Shown here: piece after piece, positions 1 to 9,928 of the stretch
Layout of the letters: every line of letters begins with the position of its first letter
Position numbering within the stretch: the stretch's first letter is position 1
From: Chara braunii
Taxonomy: Eukaryota; Streptophyta; Charophyceae; Charales; Characeae
DNA: 39,953 nt
Direction of reading: 5' to 3'
NCBI GenBank assembly: GCA_003427395.1
Contig: BFEA01001023.1
Coordinates: 43,877-83,829, forward strand
Position numbers and translations under genes: made by a program
The notes under the pieces: model-generated
Told to the model about the DNA's origin: nothing
Database searches by the model: none
The model's input: the letters and a program-made list of their open reading frames with translations, nothing else

Positions 1-90
1 GAAGAGGAGGAAGCGAGGGAGGGAGGGAGGGAGGGAGGGAGGGAGGGAGGGAGAGAGGGAGAAAGAAGAAGAGAGAGAGAGAGGGAGAGC
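1..90. repeat. (GGGA)n/(GA)n microsatellite
   Basis: GGGA and GA simple repeats run from the window edge to about position 87. On the minus strand they abruptly replace the integrase reading frame of element A just after its catalytic Glu region, so the repeat marks a disruption of the 3' part of the element. Confidence 0.9.
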
Positions 91-542
91 AGGATCTTGT
101 TCATCTGTTCGGTCTGACCATTAGTCTTTGGATGGCGGTCAGATGACATTAATAACTTGGAGTCGTGGACTCTCATCAACTCCTGCCAGTTCTGACTAGT
201 GAACCTGGTATCTCTGTCACTAACTATGGACAGCGGTAGACCATGCTGACTGACCCAATGATCAAAAAAAAATTCTATCACTAAATATGTGCGTGCCTCA
301 GAGGGCAAAGGAACAAAAACTGCATATTTGCTAAATCTATCAACTATAACCATGACTTGACTCTTGCCATGCCGACTCCTGACCCCAGCGTCCGTGAAAT
401 CGATAGACACAGAATCTCTGGGTCCTGCGGGAATAGGCAAGGGTCTGAGAAGACCAAGAGGGGCTCGCGTAGTGGTGTTATTCCTCTGACATACTTTACA
501 ACTGCGTACGTACTCTATGTAGTCAGCCTTCATGCCAGGTCA
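88..542 (-). pseudogene. Integrase core of element A (broken)
   Basis: Translating the minus strand below the TGA at 540-542 gives a Ty3-type integrase. The second half of the HHCC zinc motif appears as CKVC. The catalytic triad region is recognisable: first Asp in SIDFTDAG, second Asp in IVSDRDTRFTS, and Glu in HPKTNGQTEQMN. The TGA sits where a conserved Trp is expected after the zinc-binding histidines (TGG to TGA, inferred). The frame then runs into the GA microsatellite at about 87, so the C-terminal DNA-binding or chromodomain part is not visible. In an intact element this enzyme would insert the cDNA into the host chromosome. Confidence 0.88.
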
Positions 543-1505
543 TGTATACACACGTACGAGGTTGGCTAATATGTTTTGCCAACCAAAGTGTCCCTCAGTG
601 TCGTGACATTCCGCTAGGATCAAACTACGGATCTCTTCACTGTTGGGGACGCATAACCAATCAACTACATTAGTCTTCTCAAACAATAACCCGTCTGTAG
701 TGAGGTAATCTAGTTCAGACTTTGAAAACTCCGTAACTCTCTTGAGGAGGTCACTATAAATAGGGTCATGCGCGTACGCTTCCTTCACCTTTTGTTGCAG
801 GTCTCTCCCTATATCCAGATAGTGTACTATCGCTCCAAAGTAATCGGCTCTCCTACTTAGAGTGTCCGCAACTACATTGTATTTTCCTTTCATAGGCTTG
901 AGCTCGAAGTCGAACTGATCTATCTCAGTGGCCCACCTAGTAAGCTTAGGTGTCATTTTGGCCTGAGTCTTCAGCCACCTCAACATCTCGTGGTCTAAAT
1001 AGACTTTGAAGTGCCTCCCAAGCAAGTAATGCTTCCAGTGATCTAGCGATTGCCTGAGAGCGTAGAGTTCTCTCTCATAAGTCGATTTCGCTACCTTCTC
1101 TGAAGGCATCCTAGCAGACATGAACTCTACGGGTCTATACTCATTGCCATCATCTTGTTGTAAGACAACACCTATACCATACTGATTTGCATCAGTAGTG
1201 ACAACAAAAGACAAAGACAGATCGGCTACCTTGAGGACTGGGTACTCTATCAAGGCACGCTTTAACTTCTTCAGGGTCGATGTACAATCTTGGTCCCACT
1301 TCCAGATCGCTTCTTTCTTTAGCGGTCTATGAAGGGGAGCGGCGGTGGCAAAAAAGTTCCTCACAAACTTCCTATAGTAATTTGCCAACCCTAGGAACGA
1401 CCTCAACTCTGTCAATGTACGGGAAGTTGGCCAGTCTCTAATCGCTGCTATTTTACTATCCTCAGGTTTGATGTCATCTCCATCTAGGACGTGGCTCAAG
1501 TACAA
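540..1505 (-). pseudogene. RT thumb, RNase H and start of integrase zinc domain, element A
   Basis: This 321-residue open stretch begins with the RT thumb/connection (FLGLANYYRKFVRNF). It continues into a Ty3-type RNase H: TTDANQYGIGVVLQQ carries the first catalytic Asp, TYERELYAL the Glu, and YLDHEMLRWL the next Asp. It ends in the integrase zinc domain (HDTEGHFGW, two His). It is in the same frame as the RT upstream, separated only by one TAA (1524-1526), and as the integrase downstream, separated by one TGA. RNase H would remove the RNA strand during reverse transcription. Confidence 0.93.
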
Positions 1506-1523
1506 TATTTGCGTTTTGGCCCA

Positions 1524-2144
1524 TTAACACTTCTTTGCGTCGATCTTGAAGTTAGCTTCTCTCAGTTTCTCCAAGACCTGCCTCAGATAAGCCTCGTGCT
1601 CCTGGAGGGTTTTACTAAAAATTAGAATATCATCTAAATAAACAATCACAAATCTATCTAGCCACGACCTAAGCAAATTGTTCATACAACGCTGAAATGT
1701 GGTTGGCACGTTGGTTACTCCAAAGGGCATCATAATAAACTCATAGTGCCCATATTTAGTCCGGAACGCCGTCTTGTACTGATCATAAGGGTGGACTTCT
1801 ATCTGATGATAGCCTGATTTGGAATCTATCTTTGAGAAATACTTGCAGCCCTGCACCCGGTCCAACAAGTCATATATACGGGACAGTGGTTCTGTGTTCT
1901 TCATTGTAATGGCGTTAAGACCCCTATAATCAATGCACATTCTCAACTCTCCCTCCTTCTTGGGGACGAACGGGACAGGTGCTCCAAACGGCGACGAACT
2001 GGGTCTGATCCAACCCTTTTCGAGGAGCTCATTTAACTGCTTGCGGAACTCCTCTGACTCCTTTGGGGACATTCTATATACAGCTCCCTTAGGAGTTCTA
2101 CTGCCAGACTCTATCTCAATTCGATGTTGGATTGGTCGCGACAC
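1524..2144 (-). pseudogene. Reverse transcriptase domain, element A
   Basis: About 206 residues cover the palm and fingers of a Ty3/gypsy RT. WIRPSSSPFGAPVPFVPKKE, then RMCIDYRGLN, precede motif A (YFSKIDSKSGYHQI) with the first catalytic Asp. MPFGVTNVPTTFQRCMN is motif B. YLDD at 1629-1640 is motif C with both catalytic Asp. All catalytic residues survive. The frame ends at a single TAA inside a normally continuous polyprotein, then continues in the same frame into RNase H. Upstream (2145-2300) the frame is degraded. Confidence 0.95.
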
Positions 2145-2498
2145 TACTCCTGTAGGCGGCGCAGATAAATCTGCATACTCTTCCAGCAGCTTGGCAATGC
2201 GAGGATCGGTCGGCTCTTCCTTTTTAGGCTTAGTAACTGGCCTAGCATAAGCTACAAAGACCTGCTCTTCTAGCTGCTTCTTTTTTACTAACCTTGCAAA
2301 TGCAGGAGCGTTGAGGCAACAATGTGCTAAGGGGGTTGTCTACCCCTGACACATGAAACAGGTGAGCAGTCTTAACTTCACTTGACAGACTAGGGAGCCT
2401 ACACTCATGCTTTCTCAAATGGAGTGTGGCCCCTGCTGCCTCTCCCTACTCCATTCCTAGGACCATATCAAATGGGGGATTGTCCTCTATGAGGAGAG

Positions 2499-2909
2499 TC
2501 AGGGAATGAGAACTCTCTCTACCTTCCCATTTTTTTTTAGGCAGAAATATGTATGGACTCCCTCGACGTAATCCTCAATTCGCATAGTGCGATTATCCGC
2601 GAGGATACTGACTATAGGCTCTTCTAACTTTTGGACTTTTAAATTTAGTTTTAACTTCTGCAGCGCTTTACGGCTAATATAACTACAGGTGGCCCCACTA
2701 TCTATAAGGGCCCCTACCCTGCCTCTAAAGACTTCTACATCTACTAACACTAGTTGTCCCTTTCCATCCTTTCTCATTTTGGCCCAGGCTGGCATCCTCT
2801 CCTTTAATTCTTCTACTAGACCTGTGAGGGAAGTGCCTAGTGAGATTCTAACACAAGCAGTCTCCAGACAGCTACCAAGGCACTGGCCAGCAACCTCTGC
2901 CATAGACAC
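2499..2909 (-). pseudogene. Aspartic protease region, element A
   Basis: The motif ALIDSGATCSYIS (DSG near 2690-2716) is a retropepsin-type active site, and ILADNRTMRI follows about 30 residues later as expected for the flap region. In an intact element this would cut the Gag-Pol polyprotein. The frame ends at 2499. Beyond a frame change, a further motif resembling the protease end (DMVLGMEW, about 2450-2475) is followed by a stop, so the protease-RT linker (2145-2498) is broken by several stops. Confidence 0.85.
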
Positions 2910-3022
2910 ATGTGGTTTGGGAATTTCTCTGTGGTGTGCGCACTCTTCTCCACATGGTCTAGGGGTAAGAGCAGGCCTTTTGCTGCCTCTGTAGCAGCTC
3001 GCCGGGCATATCTATACTTTGG

Positions 3023-3064
3023 GCAGTACTTAATGATGTGCCCCAGATCACCGCAATAAATACA
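3023..3064 (-). pseudogene. CCHC zinc knuckle of Gag nucleocapsid, element A
   Basis: The minus strand reads CIYCGDLGHIIKYC, an exact C-X2-C-X4-H-X4-C knuckle, which binds genomic RNA in retroelement nucleocapsids. It is immediately preceded by a TAA at 3065-3067 and is in a different frame from the Gly/Arg-rich segment upstream, so it is cut off from Gag in this copy. It is too short to appear as an open reading frame. Confidence 0.88.
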
Positions 3065-3089
3065 TTAATCCTGGTCTATCCTTTTTCTG

Positions 3090-5019
3090 TCATACAACCT
3101 GTTTTAAGCCCAACTCTTCCCAGGGTCTGCCCTGTGGCAGGCCAGGGTGCCATTCACCCCTCCTGGAAGGTGATCGATTGAAACGAGGGCGGTTTTGCGG
3201 GGGACCTTGACCCCTGCCTCCGTCTTGGTGGTTTCCTCTGCCGCCAACCCCCTGATCGCCTTGCCCTTGACCACCAGAGGCCCGGCCCCCTTGGCCCCGG
3301 CCTCCTCCTCTTCCTTGTGGCCTCCCTCCAGCCACGACAGCAGCATAAGTTATCCTCTAACTAGTGCTTATGTCCTCTTCCTCTAGGCCCCACTTGATCT
3401 GACTGTAGGGGACCTCTTCCATACCACCTTCATCTAGTGTGAGGATCAAATGATCCTTGGCCTTAACTTGGCCAGAGGTGGTACGGCCCTTCCACTTTTG
3501 CCCCTTGTCCAGGTCTTTATGCCAGGAGGTAGAAGCTGGCATGGATTGTACTTCGAAAGTCACCACTTCCCTACTCAGGGTATCATAGGTCATGGTAGAC
3601 TCTTTGCTCTTTTCAAAGAAGTGTCCGCGCAAAGGCTCGAACATGGCACGATAGAACAATTGGACCAGTTCGGTCTTAGTGACCCCATGGACAGGGACGG
3701 CAACCAACTCATCCATAACTCCCTTGAGTGCCTTGACACTCTTCCACTGGCGAGAGTGGACGGTTTGCAGTTTGTCAGAGGCCCCCTAGTAGCATCTGCA
3801 AAACGCTCACGAGGCAATTTAAAAAATTCGTTGAGGGGGGTGATCATGGAGTAGGCTACCATATCGTTTTCGCACTTAGTTGCGCAGGCGAGAGATCAGG
3901 CGAAGCTCGCTGCTTCGTCCTTGAGGGCACAAAAGGTGATAAGAACTTGCTCCTCAGGCAAGATCTTTTGGAGGTGAACATAGGAGTTAATGTTCGCCTC
4001 CCAGTTGTCAAAGTTTTCCCCTTTCTTCCCACTGTAGGAGTCAGGGAACTTCGCTTTGACTGGCTCTCTACGCGGATGCACTTCCTCTTCCTTTGGAATT
4101 GTCAGCTTGGCACCCTCTATGGCGCCCCTGCAGAATATCTCTGTGTTTTCTACCCTTGCCTTCATCTCTATGCCTACATACATCATCATCTTGAACGCAA
4201 ATTCTCTGAAACCCAATCATATAGACTGCAAGGCTATATCCTGGCCCCTCACGAACTGATACTGTTCTTGCTGAGCCTTCGCCGGGAGTCCTATGTTCCT
4301 AGCCATAACCTCCATTTTTCCCTGCAAGTATGCATGGCCCTCCATCGGCTTCCTTTGTTCCTCCACCACCCTCTTTTTATCCATCTTATCCGCCGCCTCC
4401 ATCCGTTGCCTCTTCTCCCTGGTGAGGCGCAGTTTCCACTCCAATCTCTTATCTTCCTCCATTGTCTGGCAGCGTAGGGGATTCTCTTCCGCCTCTAACT
4501 CCCTCATCATCGCCCTTTGTTCTGCCCTGGAGACATATAACATCGCCTCTTCTTCTTTCCCCAACGATAGATTGGCGACCCACTCTGAAACCTTCTTTTC
4601 CATCCACGGGTCTTCCTTCTTCGTGCCACTCGACTCCCCTTTTTCCCTTCTAACGCTTCTTACCAGGGGCACTTCTTCCTCCACTTCTTCTTCTTCTTCC
4701 ACCACCTTTAACTTTTCTTCCTCTTCCTTCTTTAACCTCTCTATCTCTTCTTGCAATTGTTTCTTCTTCGCTGCCTGCTCCGCCCCAACTTCTTGGCCTG
4801 CTTAACCAACTCTCTCTTCTCCTTTTTGGCCTTCTGCTCGGCCAATATCTTTGCCACCTCTTGTTTTTGCTCCTTTGTGCAAGGAGTGGTCCCAGTACCA
4901 CCCCTTGTCTCTACTCTGCACGTGAACATGTTCCAGAAGCCTAACGGAAACAGGAAACGCCAAAGGATACCCCAGAGGGAGAACCCCACAAGCAAGTCGT
5001 ACATCCGGTAGTCATCCAT
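3090..5019 (-). pseudogene. Gag polyprotein of element A (multiple stops and frameshifts)
   Basis: The ATG at 5017-5019 lies in a good context (accATGG) and starts a protein with a Trp/Phe/Leu-rich hydrophobic stretch (residues about 8-27). A Lys/Glu-rich coiled-coil-like region follows (about 4750-4220), then a Ty3-type capsid (NFDNWEANINSYVHLQ, EEQVLITFCALKDEAASFA, then ELVQLFYRAMFEPLRGHFFE). The end is Gly/Arg-rich (about 3335-3180) before the zinc knuckle. Breaks include TGA at 4217 and 3896 (both plausible CGA to TGA changes), a frameshift near 3770, and a TAG at 3357. The family is inferred from capsid and knuckle motifs; the N-terminal part matches no domain I can name. Confidence 0.85.
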
Positions 5020-5600
5020 GGTATGGGGTGCACAACAGTAGATTGTTCCACTCCTCACCACTTAGACCTACCCACTGACCGACAACTGACTCTCTAAGAA
5101 CTACAACATCCCCTTAGGACCCTGCCAACTATGGTCTATAGACTAGGCCTACTACTAAAGTTGTCACTACAAGACTTTACTGCTGATTAGGAGGCATTTA
5201 AGGAGATCCCCCACAACTCCTCAAGAATTTTTTAACGCCGAAACAGGATGACCCATCAACAAGTCCTCTCAAGACTTAGAAAGCTGGTTATGCAGCCCAC
5301 AGCTCGGATTTTGGGCAAACCTTGCTACACTGAGCAGCCCGTCGGTCTGTATCGGTCCTAGGGAGGGTTAGTCCTTCGGGACGTGTCAGTCGTCAGACAT
5401 GGACAGCAGCCCTACTCAGCCCGTGTGGGTTTGGTCAACACAGCTCTACGACCTCATACACAAAGTTCCTATCACCTGGACAAAAGAGACTCAATGCATA
5501 AAAAAGAGACAGACAGACTCAACAAGTACCATGGGTTGAGTGCACATCCATAGGGCGAGGGGATAGGTTGAAGGCTTGGCGAGATTATACCAACTCCAGC
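5020..5600. other. Leader of element A, no gene seen
   Basis: This is transcribed leader between primer-binding site and gag, read on the minus strand. No convincing coding region, RNA gene or repeat is visible in this part. Confidence 0.6.
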
Positions 5601-5821
5601 TTGGTCAAATTCATGGTCAACAGCTCCGGTCAACGCTGGTCAATGACGGTCAACTCCCCGGTCAACGCCTTGGTCAACACCGGTCAACACCTGAGTCAAC
5701 ACCGGTCAACACCTAAGTCAACATCGGTCAACACCTAAGTCAACACCGGTCAACACCGGTCAACACCCCGGTCAACGTCTTGGTCAACGTTGGTCAACTC
5801 TCCGGTCAACGCCTCGGTCAA
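5601..5821. repeat. Tandem GGTCAACNCC minisatellite (TTGACC array)
   Basis: About 20 copies of a degenerate 10-13 bp unit, consensus (C)CGGTCAACACC, lie in the element A leader. On the transcribed minus strand almost every unit presents TTGACC or TTGACT, the core of the plant W box bound by WRKY factors. Units vary in length and sequence, unlike a CRISPR array. Regulatory activity is inference only. Confidence 0.9.
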
Positions 5822-5905
5822 TGCTCAACTCGGCTATGGCTGCTTACCCCTTTTCTCCCACCAACCTTCACTTCCCTCCTCTCTCCTTCCTTCTTGCTTC
5901 TTTCA

Positions 5906-6040
5906 CCCCGACTATGGATTCTCTCTCCTTCTTCGTCCCTTCTTTCTTCTCCTCGGCTATGGCTTCTCTCTCCTTCTTCGTCCCTTCTTTCTTCTCCTCG
6001 GCTATGGCTTCTCTCTCCTTCTTCGTCTCTTCTTACCCAC
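5906..6040. repeat. 45-bp tandem repeat, three copies
   Basis: A pyrimidine-rich unit containing GGCTATGGCTTCTCTC recurs with exact 45-bp spacing (landmarks at 5910, 5955 and 6000), with a weaker relative near 5830. Plus-strand open frames here exist only because the repeat length is a multiple of three. Confidence 0.9.
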
Positions 6041-6129
6041 TGCTAATCTCCTCCTTCGCTTTGTCTCCGTGTCTGAGCTCGGCGATTATGGCCGCCACCT
6101 TCTTCCTTTAACCGCACAACCATGTAGCG

Positions 6130-6131
<2 letters not shown>

Positions 6132-6207
<76 letters not shown>
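6132..6207. repeat. (CT)n microsatellite
   Basis: An uninterrupted CT dinucleotide repeat of about 76 bp, which reads GA on the element's coding strand, between the PBS and the 45-bp repeats. Confidence 0.98.
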
Positions 6208-6210
<3 letters not shown>

Positions 6211-6310
6211 GTTATCTTTGCAGGTGCGCGACGCTTCCTTGCTATGGGGCGGCTGCTGACATGGCGCCTTTCCTCCTCTAGTCACGGTGACGATGGCGAT
6301 GTGGAACAAC

Positions 6311-6330
6311 AGGAACCTGCTCTGATACCA
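6311..6330 (-). promoter_or_regulatory. Primer-binding site (initiator tRNA-Met), element A
   Basis: The minus strand reads TGGTATCAGAGCAGGTTCCT, starting one base inside the LTR end. TGGTATCAGAGC is complementary to the 3' end of plant initiator tRNA-Met and is the usual primer site of plant Ty3 and Ty1 elements. It fixes the orientation and the inner edge of the 5' LTR. Confidence 0.92.
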
Positions 6331-6331
6331 A

Positions 6332-7100
6332 TGAAATCAGACTTGTCTTCTTTCTTACTTAGCATGCATGAAACAAATGGCAATCACACTGGCGACAAGC
6401 GCCCACACCAAACTCAGAGAAATTGTGGCCAAGAACACAACTCAAGTTTTGCTTCGAAATGGCCATGGCGCCTGTGCGCCCTCAAAACACCCTTCCGCGT
6501 TGCATCCTCGGAAACAGTTCACACGCAAGCTACTCTGCATCTCCCTGGATATCCCACACACGCTCACAACTCACTGCACATTCATACACAAACACGTTGT
6601 AGACTACCTCTAACCTAGCTCTGCTATGGCCGCTTTGTCTTCCTCGTGGCCCTCGTCTCCCTCCGGCACCTACAGAGCTCGTTGCACAGGTCGCTCTGGC
6701 AGCGCTTCCACACGGCTCGCAGTCTGAATGAATGAATAACTGGACGTTGCCTCTTGATTTATACTTTTGTTGGTCGCTGGTCTGCTCCTTTCTACCGGGC
6801 CTAGGGTGCACACAGTCCCATATGGTACTTGCTGACTGGACAAAGTGAGACTGGGACTGGGTACCGCTGACAAGGTAAAGTTGGACTACCCACTTGCCCA
6901 CTTGCCTCTCGTCTAACGTGAACAACTCTCGAAAGGCCACTTCTGGGCCTTCCGGAAATCTGTAGACTTGGCCTTTCGGGACCGTAGCAGCCACGAACTT
7001 GACATTTCAGTACTGTAGCAGCTTCGACTCCTACACAACTACGAACCCTACTTGACAGACCTACAGATCGAAACCCGACAACTACATAGGACCTATGACA
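6332..7100 (-). repeat. 5' LTR of element A (outer edge uncertain)
   Basis: The inner edge is set by the primer site: on the minus strand the LTR ends TGATTTCA, then one base, then the PBS. A TATA box lies inside. The outer boundary cannot be fixed because the partner LTR is off the window; a TG-starting end is possible near 7100-7135. Open frames through this stretch match nothing I recognise. Confidence 0.75.
6757..6763 (-). promoter_or_regulatory. TATA box of element A LTR
   Basis: The minus strand reads GTATAAATCAAGAGG about 425 bp upstream of the LTR inner edge. This leaves a reasonable R-U5 length before the PBS. Confidence 0.65.
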
Positions 7101-7151
7101 GACAACAGTCAACTACCAAGGAGAGAAGGTTAACAACAGTCGTATTTTTCA

Positions 7152-7320
7152 TCACCACTTCAAGATGCAACCTGCCTAAACAGGTGGTTTTCAGGGTCTT
7201 CGGACCTTTCACCACTTCAGGACCATTCAGGTCTGAAAATCCTGAATGGTCTTGAAGTGGTGAAAGCCTCGAAGACCTTGAAAACCACCTGTTTAGGCAG
7301 GCTGCATCCTCAAGTGGTGA
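7152..7320. repeat. Long hairpin: 80-bp inverted repeat with 9-nt loop
   Basis: Left arm 7152-7231 and right arm 7241-7320 pair end to end without gaps, with about 8 mismatches in 80 by hand count; the loop is 7232-7240. The arms contain CTGCCTAAACAGGTGGTTTT and CACCACTTCAGGACCATT. It could be a small foldback element or a hairpin-RNA source. No coding potential is credible. Confidence 0.93.
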
Positions 7321-7545
7321 AGGGTGGTTTTCATGGTCTTCGGACCTTTCACCACTTCAGGACCATTTACGATTTTCAGACTGCCCAAAACTCTCACTTG
7401 ACCACTTCAGGACACCCTTCACCACTTCAGGATGCAGCCTGCCTAAACAGGTGGTTTTCAGGGTCTTCGGACTTTTCACCACTTCAGGACCATTCAGGAT
7501 TTTCAGACTGCCAAAAACTCTCACTTCAAAATTTCCATTCCTGAA
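7321..7545. repeat. Direct copies of the hairpin arm unit
   Basis: The arm sequence recurs twice more in direct orientation: near 7325-7400 (GTGGTTTTCATGGTCTTCGG) and near 7425-7530 (full unit from GATGCAGCCTGCC). Each is followed by a shared tail, GATTTTCAGACTGCC. The block is a short repeat cluster between element A and the LINE. Confidence 0.88.
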
Positions 7546-7659
7546 TTTTCAGCTACCCGATAACCACTTGTGCGACCAAGACACAGGTCACGGGTTCAAA
7601 CACACAGGGGTCGACTTGATACTGTACACGGGTGAGGACAGGGTCTAGGGGTTGAGCCC

Positions 7660-8190
7660 TAGGATCTGCATCTGCAAAGGTGTAAACCGTTTTAATAGGG
7701 CTGATCCGCCACCTAAACATGCTTCTTTCCCGTTGGGCCCCGTCTTGACCCAGACTCGAGCCTCCTGCAGATTATCCTCCAACTGGACCCATTCCTCGCC
7801 TTTGAAAGAAAGGCTACTCTCTTCGTCGGGAACTCCCTGGCGGGCCCAGACCTGTACTTTAGTACAAGAGTCTATAGGAGGACCCAGGACTCACCAGAGC
7901 AGGGATGAGTGAGGTCTTCAAAGAAAGGGAATCCATGAGGCAGGGACCACTTCTGTTAGGCTTTTAAAATTCCTTTCCAAGTTGCGGAGTCTCGGAAGTT
8001 TCCTTCTGAGGTCTTCCAGTGGAATCCAGTCACATCTGGAAGAGTCCCAGACGTCTTTTATCACAATCACACCCCTTGGGACCCAAGCTTTCCCAAAGCT
8101 TCCCGCTGAGTCGCTGGCTGCAAACACTTCCCCAGAGGTTTGCAGAATCCTAGGATTGTCAAATAAAGGTTGGTTCAGAACCTCCAGGTG
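7660..8190 (-). pseudogene. LINE ORF2 C-terminal region
   Basis: Open minus-strand segments (notably 7918-8127) contain GVIVIKDVWDSSRCDWIPLE, which resembles the I-x-D-hydrophobic-W tail found after the RT in plant LINE ORF2 proteins. Coding character appears to continue weakly to about 7660, interrupted by stops. It is assigned by position and by that motif only. Confidence 0.65.
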
Positions 8191-8298
8191 AGTCAGAGGC
8201 TGCTATGGAGGCTGCTACCTTGTTCCGAGCATGCAAAATATTCCTCCAAACTGTTGAATGAGGTCTTTTTGCGAAAAAGATGGCATACACATACACCG

Positions 8299-8985
8299 TC
8301 AGATATCTGCAAAGTTTTTAAATTCCCATTCTGAGCCTAAAAGGTATTCTGCAAACAGCATCCACGGTTTCGTTTGTTGTGAAAGCATTGTCAGCACCGG
8401 CCATTTGGAGATAAGAGCTATATTTTGTTGTTTTGGGTCCAAGATACCCAAGCCTCCGCTTTCCTTAGGCATAGCTATTGTCTCCCAAGCCACTTTCAAC
8501 ATGAACCCTTGATCTTCAGAAGCCCCGAGTTTCCATATGAACTTGGCTGAGCATCGTTTTATGAACACATAGGCCTGGTCATGGACGGCAAGAACGAAAC
8601 ACAAGGTAGAAAGTGCTGCTGCCGTGATTACCAAAGCCCGGCAAAATAAGGAAAGAAATCTACCCTGTTCCCATCTATCTATTTTCTCCACTACCGTCCG
8701 TTCCAAGATTTTATATTGGACTAGAGCGCAATTTGTCAAAGAGATTTGCACACCCCACAGTCTTTTTGAGGAGCCAGGAGGAACTGAAGTCATACCTGAG
8801 TCCCCTACAAACGTAAATGGGTCAAGGAGAATCACTGCAAACTTGTTCAAGTTTATCGATGCTTTGGACAACACACAGTAATCGTCCAACACTGCTCTGA
8901 TCTAAGTTACCGAAGTCGAAGAGTTCTCACAGGCCAATGTGAGATCGTCGGCGATGGCCCCTCCTCTCCATTGAAAGGAGGGGGA
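8299..8985 (-). pseudogene. LINE reverse transcriptase, motif C and thumb
   Basis: The frame starts with the RT active-site motif C as AIADDLTLACENSS (ADD Asp pair, 8944-8955). A TAG follows about 14 residues later, then LDDYCVLSKASINLNKF (the plant LINE S-G-x-x-(L)-N-x-x-K region) and PKESGGLGILD (the conserved P-K-x-x-G-G-L-G-I). It is out of frame with the RT fingers/palm segment at 8907-9563, so a frameshift falls near 8960-9050. Confidence 0.88.
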
Positions 8986-9563
8986 CAAGGACAAACCTTT
9001 GATACTCTCATTATAACGGATGTTGTCTGACAAACAGGAGGGGCGCTAAGGGGCAGCCCTGGCGCAGCGAACGGGTCAGAGGGAAATGGTTGAGAAAGGC
9101 ATTCATTAATATTAACTCTGGACGAGGCCCAGGAATACATCGATTTGACCATTTTGCAGAAGGTACTCCCAAAGCCCATGTGGGTTAATGTGGAAGCCAC
9201 AAACGCCCACCCGACCCTGTCGTAAGCTTTTTCCATGTTGAGTAAGATCACTGCTACTTCCCTCTTTTCCTCACCTATGATCTCCAGAGCTTGCATGGTA
9301 GACAATATATTCTCAAAGATTGATCTACCCTTTACAAATGCACCATGTTCTGGACCTATGAGTTGAGGTTGATGGCGAGCCAAACGAATAGCCATTGCTT
9401 TGGTAATGATCTTGTAAGCCACATTGAGGAGGGAGATCGGTCTCCAATACGGATCTCCCTCGTGTCCCCTTTCTTTGAAGAGGAGGGAGATAATATCGTC
9501 CAGCATACCTTTTGGGAGCTTGCCAGGTAAAGTTCGACTGGGAGACCATTGAAACCCAGGCAC
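8907..9563 (-). pseudogene. LINE reverse transcriptase, fingers and palm
   Basis: YWRPISLLNVAYKIITKAMA and the H-G-A-F-V-K-G-R-S-I motif identify a non-LTR RT. Motif A reads LLNMEKAYDRV. The catalytic Asp expected at this place is Asn (AAC at 9237-9239), so this copy could not polymerise even if the frame were intact. Motif B (R-Q-G-x-P-L) is degraded to APGLPLSAP, and the segment between motifs B and C looks shortened. After this the frame is lost. Confidence 0.92.
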
Positions 9564-9877
9564 TTTCCTAAGGACATCTGTTTGGCTGCAAAGTGAAGCT
9601 CTTCATTAGTGAATGGTCTATCTAAATCCAGCTCATCCTGAATGTGTAGTATCGCATGAGTTCGATCTCATAATTCAGATGAAGGCACTAAGTTGGAATC
9701 AAAGGAGTCCACTGGGCGGATAGTGGTCAAAATATCAGAAAAATAATCCGCAACATATGCACATATGGTAGTGGTGGTAACAGCTAGAGGAGCATCTGGT
9801 AAGAAGGGGTGGGTCAACTCCCTAAGTGATGGCTTTGTGTCTTGGATGATGAGGGAGCGAAAATTCAGTTTGGTCAT
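9564..9877 (-). pseudogene. LINE ORF2 linker between endonuclease and RT
   Basis: The minus frames contain KCLGFNGLPVELY, a degraded form of the K-x-P-G-x-D-G-x-P-x-E-F-Y motif that opens non-LTR RTs. Before it comes a helical linker (for example TTICAYVADYFSDILTTI). At least one stop and one frame change separate these from the RT proper. Confidence 0.75.
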
Positions 9878-9928
9878 CCTGTCTTGTCCCCTGATACCTC
9901 AAATCTTAAGCCATTCAAGCCATTGAGT

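Larger units (their letters stand above)
1..7100 (-). mobile_element. Ty3/gypsy LTR retrotransposon A (decayed, cut by window edge)
   Basis: On the minus strand the order is LTR, primer-binding site, leader, Gag, CCHC knuckle, aspartic protease, RT, RNase H and integrase. RT-RNase H before integrase is the Ty3/gypsy order. The reading frames carry at least four in-frame stops (TGA at 4217-4219, TGA at 3896-3898, TAA at 1524-1526, TGA at 540-542), a frameshift near 3770 and more between Gag and RT. The copy is therefore not autonomous. The 3' LTR lies beyond the left edge, so the LTR length and target-site duplication cannot be determined. No envelope gene is present. Confidence 0.93.

Noticed and set aside
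5601-5821. CRISPR-like array
   Set aside because: Units are 10-13 bp, contiguous and degenerate with no spacers, inside a eukaryotic retrotransposon leader.
5780-6281. Overlapping plus-strand proteins rich in Ser/Leu/Phe
   Set aside because: They are produced by the 45-bp repeat and the CT microsatellite (lengths divisible by three or two stop-free frames), with no conserved motif.
1-7100. Endogenous retrovirus or infectious virus
   Set aside because: Domain order and primer site are those of plant Ty3 retrotransposons and no envelope gene is present.
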